Shown piece after piece: positions 23,495 through 32,103 of a DNA stretch of 39,139 nucleotides (its first letter is position 1; every line of letters begins with the position of its first letter). A program made the position numbers and the translations under genes. The stretch is from NCBI GenBank assembly GCA_030748635.1, contig JASMLP010000206.1:1-39139 (forward strand), read 5' to 3'. The notes under the pieces are model-generated. The model was not told where the DNA came from and searched no databases. It saw only the letters and a program-made list of their open reading frames with translations. The stretch is from Planctomycetota bacterium. Lineage in GTDB: Bacteria > Planctomycetota > JACQVV01 > JASMLP01.

Positions 23495-25486
23495 GTGCCT
23501 TTTCTGATACTGGTCAAAAATGGCGAAAAAATCGCCTATCGCCTCGGCGAGGATCTCACGTCCATCGGTCGTTCCCTCGACAATACCATTTCTATCGATG
23601 ACACCAAGAGCTCTCGATTTCACTGCGAGGTTCACCTTCGTGAAGATAGCTATTACCTCATCGATCCAGGCAGCCGAAATGGGACGATGGTCAATGGGGG
23701 ATTGACCTGTGAACATCGACTTGTCGACGGCGACGAAATTCGAATCGGAAAAACCGAGATCGTTTTCCACATCCAAGCCGAAGATATCCTCCCGGACTCC
23801 GAAGCCTTTGGGTCCATCAGTACCACCCGCCTCCCGGATCCGGAATCCTCCACTACAATTTCCCCTCAGTCATTCCCTCTTCCCGAGAGTCTGCCCGAAG
23901 CTCACCTCCTGATCCATCGACTCACCGAATGCGCGGAGATTTCCAAACATGTCGCATCCGTATTCCATCTCGAGTCCATTCTGGCCGAAATCCTTGACGC
24001 GGCGATCGGCCTGAGCGGCGCCGAACGAGGTTTTTTACTCACCCTCGAGCCTATCGAAATACCGGATGTGAAATCGAGCGACCGATCCACTCCCCCTCTA
24101 CTCGGAGACTGGAAAGTCGCCGCGGCTCGACACAGCCCCGGGTCGACCCCTTCAGGAGATCCCCTGAAAAACATCAGTCGCTCCTTGTGCCATCAGGCAT
24201 TAGAGGAAGAACGCCCCATACTCACCGAAGACGCGAGTGAAGACCTGCGATTTCACAAGGCCCCCAGCGTCACCAATCTCCGCCTTCGCTCCATCGCCTG
24301 CTTTCCCCTCATTTTCAAGACAGAGGCCCTGGGGGTCCTATATCTCGACCACCCCATCGCCAGCGCGATCTTCAGCCCGGAAGATGTCCGATTCCTGGAA
24401 AGTTTCGCCTCCAGCGCCGCGATCAGCTTGCATCATGCGCAACTCCACAACCATCTCAGCAATCTTCTCGACGAACGCACCCAACAACTCGAAGTCCTTC
24501 AACAGGAATTTCAAACCCGCTACGATTACGAGCAGATCGTTGGGCGCGCATCTTCGCTCGAGCAAGTCAAGCGCCTCCTGGACAAGATCGTTCCCACCCA
24601 GATTCCGGTGATTATCCAGGGGGAAAGTGGGACCGGCAAAGAACTCATCGCTCGCGCCATTCATGCGAATGGTCCGCGCAGCAAGGGCCCCTTTGTCTCG
24701 ATCAACTGCGCCGCCTTGAACGACTCCCTTCTCGAAAGTGAACTATTTGGACACGAGAAAGGCGCCTTCACTGGTGCGGATCAGACCAAAAAGGGCCTTT
24801 TCGAACTCGCCAGCGGCGGTACGCTTCTACTCGACGAAGTAGGAGAAATGAGTCCCTCCATGCAATCCCGCCTCCTTCGGGTACTCCAGGAGGGCGAACT
24901 TCGCCGCATCGGCGCCAAGGAACCGACCCGAATTGATGTCCGTGTCATCAGCGCGACCAATGCGGATCTTTGCCGGTGCGTAGAAGAGGAGAACTTTCGA
25001 AGTGACCTCTACTATCGACTCAACGGAGTTACCATCGAACCGCCACCTCTTCGCAAACGGAGAGAAGACATCCCCCTACTTGTTCAGACATTTTTGAAGC
25101 GAATCGCTGACTCGGAGGATTCTGGAGAGCCCGTTCGGGAGATATCCCCAGAAGCTTTGAAAAAACTAGCTGCCCATTCCTGGCCCGGGAATGTACGTGA
25201 ACTTGAAAACGAAATCCGACGCGCTGCGGCCATGACCGAACATCTACAAATGATTGGGCCTGAGGATATCCTTGTCTCCCCTCATATCGACAACCGCAGC
25301 GGACGTCTCGTTGGAGATCTCGAGGGGTCTACCCTCAAGGAAGTCGTAGAGGACTTAGAACAGCACCTGATTCGCCAATGCCTCCAGAAGCACAGCGGGA
25401 ACAAAACCCGAGCAGCCAAGGAGCTAGGTCTCTCCCGCCCTGGTCTACGGAAAAAACTGGCCCGATACGAGATCCAGTTTCCATGA
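23495..25486 (+). CDS. FHA-GAF sigma54-dependent transcriptional activator
   Basis: GTG start; 663 aa. Domain order is an FHA domain at 5-92 (IGRSLDN, SRFHCEVH, GSRNGTMVNG), a phosphothreonine-binding module. A GAF domain follows at about 150-325 (SGAERGFLL, CFPLIFKTEALGVLYLDH). An AAA+ domain at about 350-590 has Walker A GESGTGKE (near 375), the sigma54 contact GAFTGA (near 423), LLDEVGEM and SWPGNVRELENE. A Fis-type helix-turn-helix ends it (TRAAKELGLSRPGLRKKL). It should activate sigma54 promoters. The FHA domain implies control by a Ser/Thr kinase, of which the window has three. Its target promoters were not found here. It follows the hypothetical gene by eight bases and overlaps purN. 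Confidence 0.94.
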   Translation: MPFLILVKNGEKIAYRLGEDLTSIGRSLDNTISIDDTKSSRFHCEVHLREDSYYLIDPGSRNGTMVNGGLTCEHRLVDGDEIRIGKTEIVFHIQAEDILPDSEAFGSISTTRLPDPESSTTISPQSFPLPESLPEAHLLIHRLTECAEISKHVASVFHLESILAEILDAAIGLSGAERGFLLTLEPIEIPDVKSSDRSTPPLLGDWKVAAARHSPGSTPSGDPLKNISRSLCHQALEEERPILTEDASEDLRFHKAPSVTNLRLRSIACFPLIFKTEALGVLYLDHPIASAIFSPEDVRFLESFASSAAISLHHAQLHNHLSNLLDERTQQLEVLQQEFQTRYDYEQIVGRASSLEQVKRLLDKIVPTQIPVIIQGESGTGKELIARAIHANGPRSKGPFVSINCAALNDSLLESELFGHEKGAFTGADQTKKGLFELASGGTLLLDEVGEMSPSMQSRLLRVLQEGELRRIGAKEPTRIDVRVISATNADLCRCVEEENFRSDLYYRLNGVTIEPPPLRKRREDIPLLVQTFLKRIADSEDSGEPVREISPEALKKLAAHSWPGNVRELENEIRRAAAMTEHLQMIGPEDILVSPHIDNRSGRLVGDLEGSTLKEVVEDLEQHLIRQCLQKHSGNKTRAAKELGLSRPGLRKKLARYEIQFP

Positions 25487-26124
25487 AATCCCCGAATTCC
25501 GACTCCCCTCACCGGCTGAGGCTAGCTGTTCTCATTTCAGGTAGCGGCACGACACTCCAGAACTTTATCGACCGGATACGAGCGGGATCCCTGAATGCCG
25601 AGATTTGCGTTGTGATCTCTTCTCGCCCTCGAGTTCGTGGTATCCAGCGAGCTCTCGATGCGGGTATTCCCCACCATACCGTTGCGCGCAAAGACCACCC
25701 CTCCACCGAATCTTTCTCGACATCGATCTGCCAGCACCTCTCCCCCTACAGCCCCGACCTGATCTGTATGGGGGGATTTCTGGACCTCTTGCATATTCCG
25801 CCCGATTACGAACATCGTGTTCTCAACATCCACCCCTCCCTACTCCCCGCATTTGGCGGTCCAGGATATTATGGATCGCGGGTTCACGAAGCCGTACTTC
25901 TATCCGGCGCCAAGGAGTCTGGCTGTACTGTTCATTTTTGTACAAATGCCTACGATGAGGGCCCCATGATTCTTCAGCGAAAGGTTCCGGTTCTTGAGAA
26001 TGACACCCCAGAAACCTTGAGCTACCGGGTTTTTACAGAAGAGTGCCAAGCCTACCCAGAAGCGATTCGCCTCTTCGCCGAAAACCGACTTTCCCTTGAA
26101 AAGGGTCGAGTGCACATTTCATGA
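25483..26124 (+). CDS. purN: Phosphoribosylglycinamide formyltransferase
   Basis: A 213-aa enzyme whose ATG overlaps the activator stop (ATGA). Family motifs are VLISGSGTTLQNFID at the start, LICMGGFLDLL, then LNIHPSLLPAFGG with the catalytic Asn and His, and GCTVHFCTNAYDEGP with the catalytic Asp. It transfers a formyl group from 10-formyl-tetrahydrofolate to GAR, the third step of purine synthesis. The catalytic loop after FGG (PGYYGSRVHEAV) fits GAR transformylase better than formyl-methionyl-tRNA or arnA-type relatives. The coupling to a signalling regulator is unusual. Confidence 0.92.
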   Translation: MKSPNSDSPHRLRLAVLISGSGTTLQNFIDRIRAGSLNAEICVVISSRPRVRGIQRALDAGIPHHTVARKDHPSTESFSTSICQHLSPYSPDLICMGGFLDLLHIPPDYEHRVLNIHPSLLPAFGGPGYYGSRVHEAVLLSGAKESGCTVHFCTNAYDEGPMILQRKVPVLENDTPETLSYRVFTEECQAYPEAIRLFAENRLSLEKGRVHIS

Positions 26125-26627
26125 GTCGTTTACGCCTTCTCATTTTTCATCTATCCCTGGCTGTGTGGCTCGGTTCGACCGGATTCCTTTTTCTTTCGGC
26201 CGGATCCGTATTCACATCGGTCGCACCGTATAAAGGTCAGCACCCCGAACTCGCCGCCAAGGTCGTGGGAGGTATCTTCGACTCCTACATCTGGGTCCTT
26301 CTCTTGGCGGGAATCCCTAATCTTGCCTCGTTGTTCTGGCCCGGCCCAGGACGTCACCACTTCCCCAGACGAATCATCGTGGCCCTACTCATCACCACGC
26401 TTCTCATCGGATTCTGGCAGATCGCCATGCGTCCGCATGTAGTCGAGGCGGGCATTGCCATGCGCAACGCTCCGGAAGGACCTGAAGGAGCGCCCATTCG
26501 CAAACGATTCGGGCAACTTCACGGCCTCACCTTTGTGAGTGCGCTCCTCGCCCTGATCCTCCAAGGGTACTCTCTCGGACAATCCATCACTCTTCTTGAA
26601 AGCGGGAACGGCCCCCAGCCAACATGA
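26121..26627 (+). CDS. DUF4149-like (TMEM205-like) integral membrane protein
   Basis: A 168-aa protein overlapping purN (ATGA). Four hydrophobic helices are seen, at about 5-28, 52-70, 83-102 and 135-155. The first holds AVWLGSTGFLFLSAG, the signature of the DUF4149/TMEM205 family; the loop before helix four has RKRFGQLHGLTF, also typical. Function is unknown; it resides in the inner membrane. The next gene is a divergent relative, giving a tandem pair. Confidence 0.8.
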   Translation: MSRLRLLIFHLSLAVWLGSTGFLFLSAGSVFTSVAPYKGQHPELAAKVVGGIFDSYIWVLLLAGIPNLASLFWPGPGRHHFPRRIIVALLITTLLIGFWQIAMRPHVVEAGIAMRNAPEGPEGAPIRKRFGQLHGLTFVSALLALILQGYSLGQSITLLESGNGPQPT

Positions 26628-27082
26628 CCAATCTACTCCGTTCTCTCTTTCTGCTCACCGTCGGCCTCTGGCTCGGAGCGACGCTCTTTCTACATATTGC
26701 CACCTCACAGTTGGCCAGAACCGAGCAAGATTCTTTTCTCTCCGTAGCCCAATCCCTTCAAAACAGCTACCTCGACCTGTTCCTGATCACAGTCCCGATC
26801 TCTATTGGCATACTCATTCTGTTCACCTACTCGGGCGCCTCAGAAACTCAACGCCGGACAGTTCCCTCCATTTTAATGCTCGTGGTCGCCTTCTTCGTCA
26901 CCCTCTACTGGCACCAAGCTCTACGCCCCCCTTCTCTGGAACTTCAAGCCCGCCAAAACCGTTCCGAAGACTCCAAAGAAGAACGAAAAATACGTCGTAT
27001 GGACGCAGCCACCAGCGGATTCGCCTTTCTTTTAGGCGTGGCCAGTTTGACACTGATTGTTCGACGAGTCGAATCACGATGA
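26624..27082 (+). CDS. Second DUF4149-like integral membrane protein
   Basis: A 152-aa protein overlapping the previous gene (ATGA). It shares the first-helix pattern (VGLWLGATLFLHIAT) and the four-helix layout, with a charged loop (SEDSKEERKIRRMD) before the last helix. It is less typical of the family than its neighbour and is probably an old duplicate. The two could form a heteromer in the inner membrane. Function unknown. Confidence 0.75.
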   Translation: MTNLLRSLFLLTVGLWLGATLFLHIATSQLARTEQDSFLSVAQSLQNSYLDLFLITVPISIGILILFTYSGASETQRRTVPSILMLVVAFFVTLYWHQALRPPSLELQARQNRSEDSKEERKIRRMDAATSGFAFLLGVASLTLIVRRVESR

Positions 27083-28875
27083 TCAACCACTCATACCAGC
27101 GGACTAGATCCTCTTTTCCCCTATCGCTCACTTCTCTTCCCACGGGCCTGCCGATCCGTCCGCTCTTGTCTTCAGCCCTCTTCTCCTGTCTTTTGCTTTT
27201 TACTGGCCCCTTGAGTCGATATGCCCACAGTCAGGAAATCGACCCTCCCAGTTCTCGAATTGAACTCGATATCGAACATCGCACGATCCAATTCGAGGCG
27301 TTGATCGTCCGCAACCAGGGCTTGCTGGAAGTCTTTGCGTGCGGTCCCAAAGGCAAAACTCACGAAACCCTCCTCGTCACCACGGTTTCCCCGAAGGCTC
27401 TATACGAAGCGTGCCTGAAGATAGGACTCTCACCTGCTTCTCGCTGGGCGACTACCGAGGATGAACTTTTCATGATTCAAGCGGATAAGATCCTTCTCGA
27501 GGTCATCTTTCCCAAAACCCCTAAACCGGAAATTGCCGAAAGCCTGCTCCAAGTAGCCTACGAAAACCGTCCCATGCGTATTCGTGGATGGACCTTCCGG
27601 GCCAAGCCCCTTTCCCAATCGACCGGCAAATCCTCCGGTAGCGATTCGCCCAAACTGCCCGATGAATTGGAATTTTCTCTCACCTTCAAGAGTTTGAGAG
27701 GCGCCGCGCTTTCATTTTTCGACAACCCCTACGCGTATCGGCCCTTTGCCAACATGGATCTTGTCGTCAACCAGAAATCCCTCCCCAAGAGTCTCAACGA
27801 CGAGGAGGAGCACCCCGCACTGAAGGTTCAAGTCCGTCTCCAGCCAACCGATGAAGTCGCGCTCCTGAATGCCCAAATCGACAGAGACGGATCGGACCCA
27901 GTTGCACGCAAAGCGCTCGAAGCGATGCAGCCCAAAGCTCGCGAAATCGATCAATTGAAACAGACACTCATGCAGTCCATGAAGCCAAACCTGCAGCGTG
28001 CCTCACAGAAACTGATGCTGAGCCCACCTGCCGATCAAGAGCCGGCCCGCATCCACCTGCAAGAACTTCTCGCCCGCACAAAAGCGCAGGAACAAAACAT
28101 CCTCATTGCCTACCTGAACCTCGACATACTTCACGAAAAACGTGAATTAGAACTTCTACGAACCCGCCAATCGGACAATGAATCCATCGAATACAAGAAG
28201 TTGATATTACAAGAGCACCTACGCTGGAAACAGAAAGCCGAACTTGAGGCGCAAGCCTATACCCATGACGCCCAAGCCCATCAGGCCACGCTTCAAAATC
28301 ACGATTCCCAGACCCAAGATATTCGTCCCCAGATCGAACACTTACGCGCCCTCCGCTGTCGAGCACTCATCGAACCCATCGAAAGAGCCCCCGATATCGA
28401 TCGTGCACGGACTGAACTGAAGCGCACCGCGAAGCGCTTGCTTCAACCTGACCTCGGTGAAGATTCCCGTGAATTCCTGACATACCAGAAACAACTCGCC
28501 CAGAAAATTTTAGACGATCACCAACGAAAATCTGTCGCAGGCAAGACCCGAGCTCGCCTGGCGGAGATCGACATCGCTTTGCTCGGAAATCCCTCCAAAG
28601 AGGATCGAGTCGCTCTGACCGAAGAGAAGCAATCCCTCGAGAAAGATCAGAAAATTCGCGAACAACAATGTCGCATTTTCACGATCGAAAGACGTCTGGA
28701 ACGCCTGGCATCTGACCTTCGTTTTGCCAAGAAGCGCCCGGAAGCGTTCCTTCCGGATGAATTGAAGAAACTAAAAGAAGAAAATAGATCTCTCCAACAA
28801 GAGCTCACGGACCTTCAACGCTCGCTGGGCATTCGCCCTTCCACCTCCACCGACAAGGGTCCGTTACAAGACTGA
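27079..28875 (+). CDS. Secreted protein with YdjY-like domain and long coiled coil
   Basis: ATG 27079 overlaps the upstream stop (ATGA). The 598-aa product has a long N-region and a signal peptide core (SALFSCLLLFTGPL), cut near residue 51. Residues about 55-190 resemble the YdjY domain seen in Planctomycetes (IQFEALIVRNQGLLEVFACG, followed by HETLLVTTVSPKALYEACLKIGL). Residues about 290-590 are charged helices with heptads, ending in KKLKEENRSLQQELTDLQ, so a coiled coil. It is probably exported with the coiled coil in the periplasm. An upstream in-frame extension to 26596 overlaps the two membrane genes and is rejected. Role unknown. Confidence 0.8.
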   Translation: MINHSYQRTRSSFPLSLTSLPTGLPIRPLLSSALFSCLLLFTGPLSRYAHSQEIDPPSSRIELDIEHRTIQFEALIVRNQGLLEVFACGPKGKTHETLLVTTVSPKALYEACLKIGLSPASRWATTEDELFMIQADKILLEVIFPKTPKPEIAESLLQVAYENRPMRIRGWTFRAKPLSQSTGKSSGSDSPKLPDELEFSLTFKSLRGAALSFFDNPYAYRPFANMDLVVNQKSLPKSLNDEEEHPALKVQVRLQPTDEVALLNAQIDRDGSDPVARKALEAMQPKAREIDQLKQTLMQSMKPNLQRASQKLMLSPPADQEPARIHLQELLARTKAQEQNILIAYLNLDILHEKRELELLRTRQSDNESIEYKKLILQEHLRWKQKAELEAQAYTHDAQAHQATLQNHDSQTQDIRPQIEHLRALRCRALIEPIERAPDIDRARTELKRTAKRLLQPDLGEDSREFLTYQKQLAQKILDDHQRKSVAGKTRARLAEIDIALLGNPSKEDRVALTEEKQSLEKDQKIREQQCRIFTIERRLERLASDLRFAKKRPEAFLPDELKKLKEENRSLQQELTDLQRSLGIRPSTSTDKGPLQD

Positions 28876-28883
28876 CGGGGATC

Positions 28884-29453
28884 TCACGCCTGTTTATCCG
28901 GAATCGCCGGCGGAACCCAACGCTCGACTGTTTCCGCCACCTCTTCGACCCTACCTACCCGCTGACACAAGCTTCGGTCTTCTTCTCTTGCAAACCCAGA
29001 CCGAATAGTCCATTCAATCAATTCCAGAAGCGGGCGAAAATATTCCGCGTGGTCTAACAAAAGGATCGGCTGGTTTCGAATCTTGAGTTGTGCGAGAGAG
29101 AGCATTTCACACAATTCATCTAGCGTCCCGATTCCCCCCGGAAGAGCCAACGACGCCTGGCCCCCTTCGACCAGGTGACGTTTTCTGTCCCAGAGAGTAG
29201 GAACTACTTCGATATCGGTCACTCCGGGGTGAGCAACCGAAAGAAATTTTGGAATCAAAACGGAACGGATCTGCCCCCCCTGTTCGAGAACGCCCTCGGC
29301 CAGCGCGCCCATCATTCCTTCACGTCCTCCCCCATATAGAACAGAGTACCCATGTCTCGCCAGATGGCGCCCCAATGCGTGGGCCACCTCTACGTCCCCG
29401 GGTCGTCCTCTCCCTGAACCGGCATACACCGTTACGGTTTTGATCGATTTCAC
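28884..29453 (-). CDS. LOG-family Rossmann protein (TIGR00730)
   Basis: GTG 29453 overlaps the acyltransferase stop (GTGA). The 189-aa product has the family marks VYAGSGRG near the start, YGGGREGMMGALAEG and the active-site motif LPGGIGTLDELCEML. Relatives are nucleoside 5'-monophosphate phosphoribohydrolases, which release a base from AMP or related nucleotides, or lysine-decarboxylase-like proteins without that activity. The biological role in bacteria is often unclear. It ends eight bases from the convergent coiled-coil gene. Confidence 0.9.
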   Translation of the reverse strand: MKSIKTVTVYAGSGRGRPGDVEVAHALGRHLARHGYSVLYGGGREGMMGALAEGVLEQGGQIRSVLIPKFLSVAHPGVTDIEVVPTLWDRKRHLVEGGQASLALPGGIGTLDELCEMLSLAQLKIRNQPILLLDHAEYFRPLLELIEWTIRSGFAREEDRSLCQRVGRVEEVAETVERWVPPAIPDKQA

Positions 29454-30994
29454 TTCTCACCGTCCATCTCGTCCGAAGCCAGGTGGTGGGCCACCATCGA
29501 GGCGTAATATCGAAGATAATCCCTTCTCTTTTCCACCACGTGAACGTAATCATCCTTCCCGATTCTTACCAATCGTCTCTTTCGTAAATGTTCTAGAGCC
29601 ATCCGCGTCACACGGGCGTGTTCAGCGGCCCGATCGATCCCCTTTTCGACCTCATGAATCAATGAACTTCGGCGCTTGATATCTTCCAGGTTTCTTCGCT
29701 GAGTGCTTGGGGGAACGGCCTCTTCTCCGATTGAGATCGGCGCACCCGACAATTCGAGGGCCTCGCGCAAGGATCCCACCCGAACCATGAGGTCCCTAAC
29801 ACCGACCGATCTTCCCTCACGTTCGAGCGCCAGGGCAACAAGAGGTACCGGAGTCACCGGGATCTGCTCTCCAATACGTCTCATCAACCCCTCCGCGAAC
29901 TCCTTCATCTCTGATTTTCTTTCTTCCCAACTCTTTTTCCAGAAATCGGGGCGACCCTCCAGCCATCGAGTGGCAGAGACAGGCTCCCCAAAAGCGATAG
30001 ACGCACGTCCCAGACGGGACCAACGCCCCCCCAGTCCACGCAACAAAGTCACCGTGGAGAGTCGAATGAACCCGGCCAACACGACAAGAAGACTCACCGG
30101 GCGAAAAAGCAGGTGCCGATATCGATGAATTCCCCGGGCTTCTGCCAGCAAGCTGAAATCTTCGAGTACGCGATCATAATTCAACCCGACGGGAACCAGC
30201 AGAATTTCTCGATCAAACTCCGGATCACGATGGGTCCCCAGGATAGAGCTCAAGACACCGATTTTCGGAGGTCGAAGATTTCCATCTCGAGTCAATCCAC
30301 CTTCAAGGAAAATCCCTTGAGTCATTCCGCCCCGAGTAATCGACTGAAGATATCGCTCCAGGACCTTGTGATAGAGCGGGTCAGGAAAACCTCTCCGCAC
30401 AAAATAGCTACCAAAGGAACGAGCGAGTGCATCTAGTGGCCAGACCCGAGCCCACTCTCCGACCGCAAATGAGATCGCGATGTGTCGAGACAACAGCGTA
30501 TTGGCCAGGATGAAATCCGCACTCGACCGGTGATTGAAGACGAAAACGACAGAAGCGTTGCCGGACAGGTTCTGAATCCGTTCCAATCCTCGAGCTTTGA
30601 CGTCCACATCGTAAGCCAGTTGAATCGCAAATTTCCCTAAAGATACCGCGAACTTTGTAAAAGAGAGCAGATTGAAAAACGGAACGATCTCGTCGATATA
30701 TTCCTCGACTTCCTCCCGGATCTCCTCGGCATTCCGGCCAGTCTCTGTCGCTCTTTGAAGAATCGCCTGGCCGATCTCGATATCTCCTAACAGTTCCAAT
30801 CGGACCAACTGTTTATGAGTGAAACGATGACGTTCGAGGGTCCCTCCATGCTCTCGCAATTCGACCGCCAGACTCCGTCGCCACCGACGAGTCAGAACAC
30901 GAACGACCCTGTCACGAACGAATTCGTACAGAATGGTGTAAACAATCAGTGCAGTGAGCCCAACAGCTCCCCAGGCGACTCCAGACATGGCCAC
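29450..30994 (-). CDS. PlsB-like glycerol-phosphate acyltransferase
   Basis: A 514-aa protein with an N-terminal membrane helix (GVAWGAVGLTALIVYTILY). The acyltransferase motifs are in order: FVFNHRSSADF (H-x4-D), SYFVRRGF, GIFLEGGLTRDGNLRPP and LLVPVGLNYDRVLED. This spacing fits the PlsB/DHAPAT group more than the short PlsC. It would acylate glycerol-3-phosphate (product of gpsA in this window) or a related phosphate at the inner membrane. It is shorter than E. coli PlsB (about 800 aa). The C-terminal third (about 380-500) is helical. Start ATG 30994, or 30988 two codons on. Confidence 0.85.
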   Translation of the reverse strand: MAMSGVAWGAVGLTALIVYTILYEFVRDRVVRVLTRRWRRSLAVELREHGGTLERHRFTHKQLVRLELLGDIEIGQAILQRATETGRNAEEIREEVEEYIDEIVPFFNLLSFTKFAVSLGKFAIQLAYDVDVKARGLERIQNLSGNASVVFVFNHRSSADFILANTLLSRHIAISFAVGEWARVWPLDALARSFGSYFVRRGFPDPLYHKVLERYLQSITRGGMTQGIFLEGGLTRDGNLRPPKIGVLSSILGTHRDPEFDREILLVPVGLNYDRVLEDFSLLAEARGIHRYRHLLFRPVSLLVVLAGFIRLSTVTLLRGLGGRWSRLGRASIAFGEPVSATRWLEGRPDFWKKSWEERKSEMKEFAEGLMRRIGEQIPVTPVPLVALALEREGRSVGVRDLMVRVGSLREALELSGAPISIGEEAVPPSTQRRNLEDIKRRSSLIHEVEKGIDRAAEHARVTRMALEHLRKRRLVRIGKDDYVHVVEKRRDYLRYYASMVAHHLASDEMDGEK

Positions 30995-31035
30995 AGCATT
31001 CTACAGATGACTCATCCCAAACGACCGTTTTTTGT

Positions 31036-31064
31036 TTGCGGGGCTCTGGGAGCCTCCCTATACT
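31036..31064 (+). promoter_or_regulatory. Promoter of tRNA-Arg
   Basis: TTGCGG (31036-31041) and TATACT (31059-31064) are 17 bases apart. The start near 31071 would be only about four bases before the mature 5' end of the tRNA. Confidence 0.5.
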
Positions 31065-31074
31065 TTCACCCCTT

Positions 31075-31151
31075 GCGCCAGTAGCTCAACTGGATAGAGC
31101 GTTGGTCTACGGAACCAAAGGTTGGGGGTTCGAGTCCTCCCTGGCGTACCA
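31075..31151 (+). tRNA. tRNA-Arg (anticodon ACG)
   Basis: A complete cloverleaf can be drawn. The acceptor GCGCCAG pairs with CTGGCGT (one G-T), and the D-arm is GCTC/GAGC. The anticodon stem TTGGT/ACCAA encloses the loop CTACGGA with anticodon ACG at 31109-31111. The T-arm GGGGG/CCTCC has loop TTCGAGT. Position 73 is A and CCA is encoded. The first anticodon A is expected to be converted to inosine by TadA, to read CGU, CGC and CGA. A strong terminator follows at once. No repeat of its 3' end, as an integrated element would leave, was noticed in the window. Confidence 0.96.
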
Positions 31152-31152
31152 C

Positions 31153-31196
31153 GAATAGAAACCAGATTTCTCAGGAAATCTGGTTTCTATTCTTTT
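31153..31196 (+). terminator. Strong intrinsic terminator after tRNA-Arg
   Basis: A perfect 18-bp inverted repeat (arms 31153-31170 and 31175-31192, loop TCAG) begins two bases past the CCA and is followed by TTTT. The stem is A/T-rich and almost symmetric, so it may also end transcription of the convergent LPS-kinase-like gene. Confidence 0.85.
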
Positions 31197-31215
31197 CCAA
31201 AGTCCCGCAGTTGGG

Positions 31216-31989
31216 TCAAAGGTGTCCTTTGCGTTTCAAGCGGGCCTCGGCATAGAGTCGGTACCTTTCCGTCGATGATTCGAGAAAATCTTCGTCCAGA
31301 TCCAGATTCCTTCGTAAATTTTCTTTCAGAATCTTGATCCGACTCGCATCGACATCCTGGGCCAAGCTGTAACCGAGCAACTTGCCGACCGATTCCTCAA
31401 CAGTCTGTTTTGAACCCTTCACTTCTGGACGAATCTCGCGCGCATCCAACAAAAAATATCGAGGTACATTTTCGGTCGTTACCAGAATATTGCGGCCTCG
31501 AAGATCGTGATGTTCGAATCCCGCTCGTTGGAGAGCCCGTAGCAATTCAGATAGCGGCCCGACAACCGCATCTACATCCAGTCCTGGATCTTGCAACCGT
31601 TGCAGCAGCGTACTGGCTCCCAACAGACGGTATGAAACCAATAAACATCCCGAAGCGATCCACCTGGAAACCCCAAAGGTTCCCCAAGCCAGAACTCGAG
31701 GGATCGGCAAACCCACCTCTTCAAGTGCACGGTACGAATCGAACTCCATCCGGCTTTTGCTTCCCCGAAATAGCTGCTTCAATCGTCGGGTCCAGGTTCG
31801 AGAGTAGTTGACTTTCACCACCAAGGACGGGGTCATCTCTTCTGAATTCATCCAAATTTCACGCCTTCCGCCCGCTCGAACTCCGACACGGTTTTCCGGG
31901 TCTGACAACAACTCATGAACCTTGGGCAGAAGGTTGGACCGCTCCTCTGGTGAGATTGAGGGGTGAAAACAGAAATGAAGATTTTCCAT
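31216..31989 (-). CDS. Lipopolysaccharide kinase-like protein (WaaP/Kdo kinase family)
   Basis: A 257-aa protein of the kinase-like fold used by WaaP and KdkA. It has LVVKVNYSR with the candidate ATP lysine, the catalytic loop FEHHDLRGRNILV (H-x-D-x4-N) and YFLLDAREI with the metal-binding Asp. Such proteins phosphorylate sugars of the LPS inner core on the cytoplasmic side. If so the cell has an LPS-type outer membrane. No other LPS gene is near, and another small-molecule kinase role is possible. It is convergent with the tRNA and divergent from the SDR gene. Confidence 0.78.
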   Translation of the reverse strand: MENLHFCFHPSISPEERSNLLPKVHELLSDPENRVGVRAGGRREIWMNSEEMTPSLVVKVNYSRTWTRRLKQLFRGSKSRMEFDSYRALEEVGLPIPRVLAWGTFGVSRWIASGCLLVSYRLLGASTLLQRLQDPGLDVDAVVGPLSELLRALQRAGFEHHDLRGRNILVTTENVPRYFLLDAREIRPEVKGSKQTVEESVGKLLGYSLAQDVDASRIKILKENLRRNLDLDEDFLESSTERYRLYAEARLKRKGHL

Positions 31990-32013
31990 GAAGTCATGCT
32001 ACCTCACAGCTCG

Positions 32014-32035
32014 GAGTTGACACCAGACAACTCCC
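32014..32035. promoter_or_regulatory. Operator-like inverted repeat between divergent genes
   Basis: GGAGTTG (32014-32020) and CAACTCC (32029-32035) form a perfect 7-bp inverted repeat with an 8-base centre. It lies between the starts of the LPS-kinase-like gene and the SDR gene, so one regulator could act on both. A TACAAT at 32054-32059 may be the -10 of the SDR operon, but no good -35 matches it. Confidence 0.42.
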
Positions 32036-32103
32036 CCCCGTTAGCGCTTTCGATACAATAGCGTCAGACACTTCCACCTTTACCAAGCCAGAAGGAGTTC
32101 GAC

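Noticed and set aside
26596-27078. N-terminal extension of the YdjY/coiled-coil protein
   Set aside because: It overlaps most of the second DUF4149-like gene in another frame; the signal peptide and ATGA overlap support the start at 27079.
31075-31196. tRNA-Arg as an integration site of a mobile element
   Set aside because: No integrase, no repeat of the tRNA 3' end and no foreign-looking genes follow it within the window.
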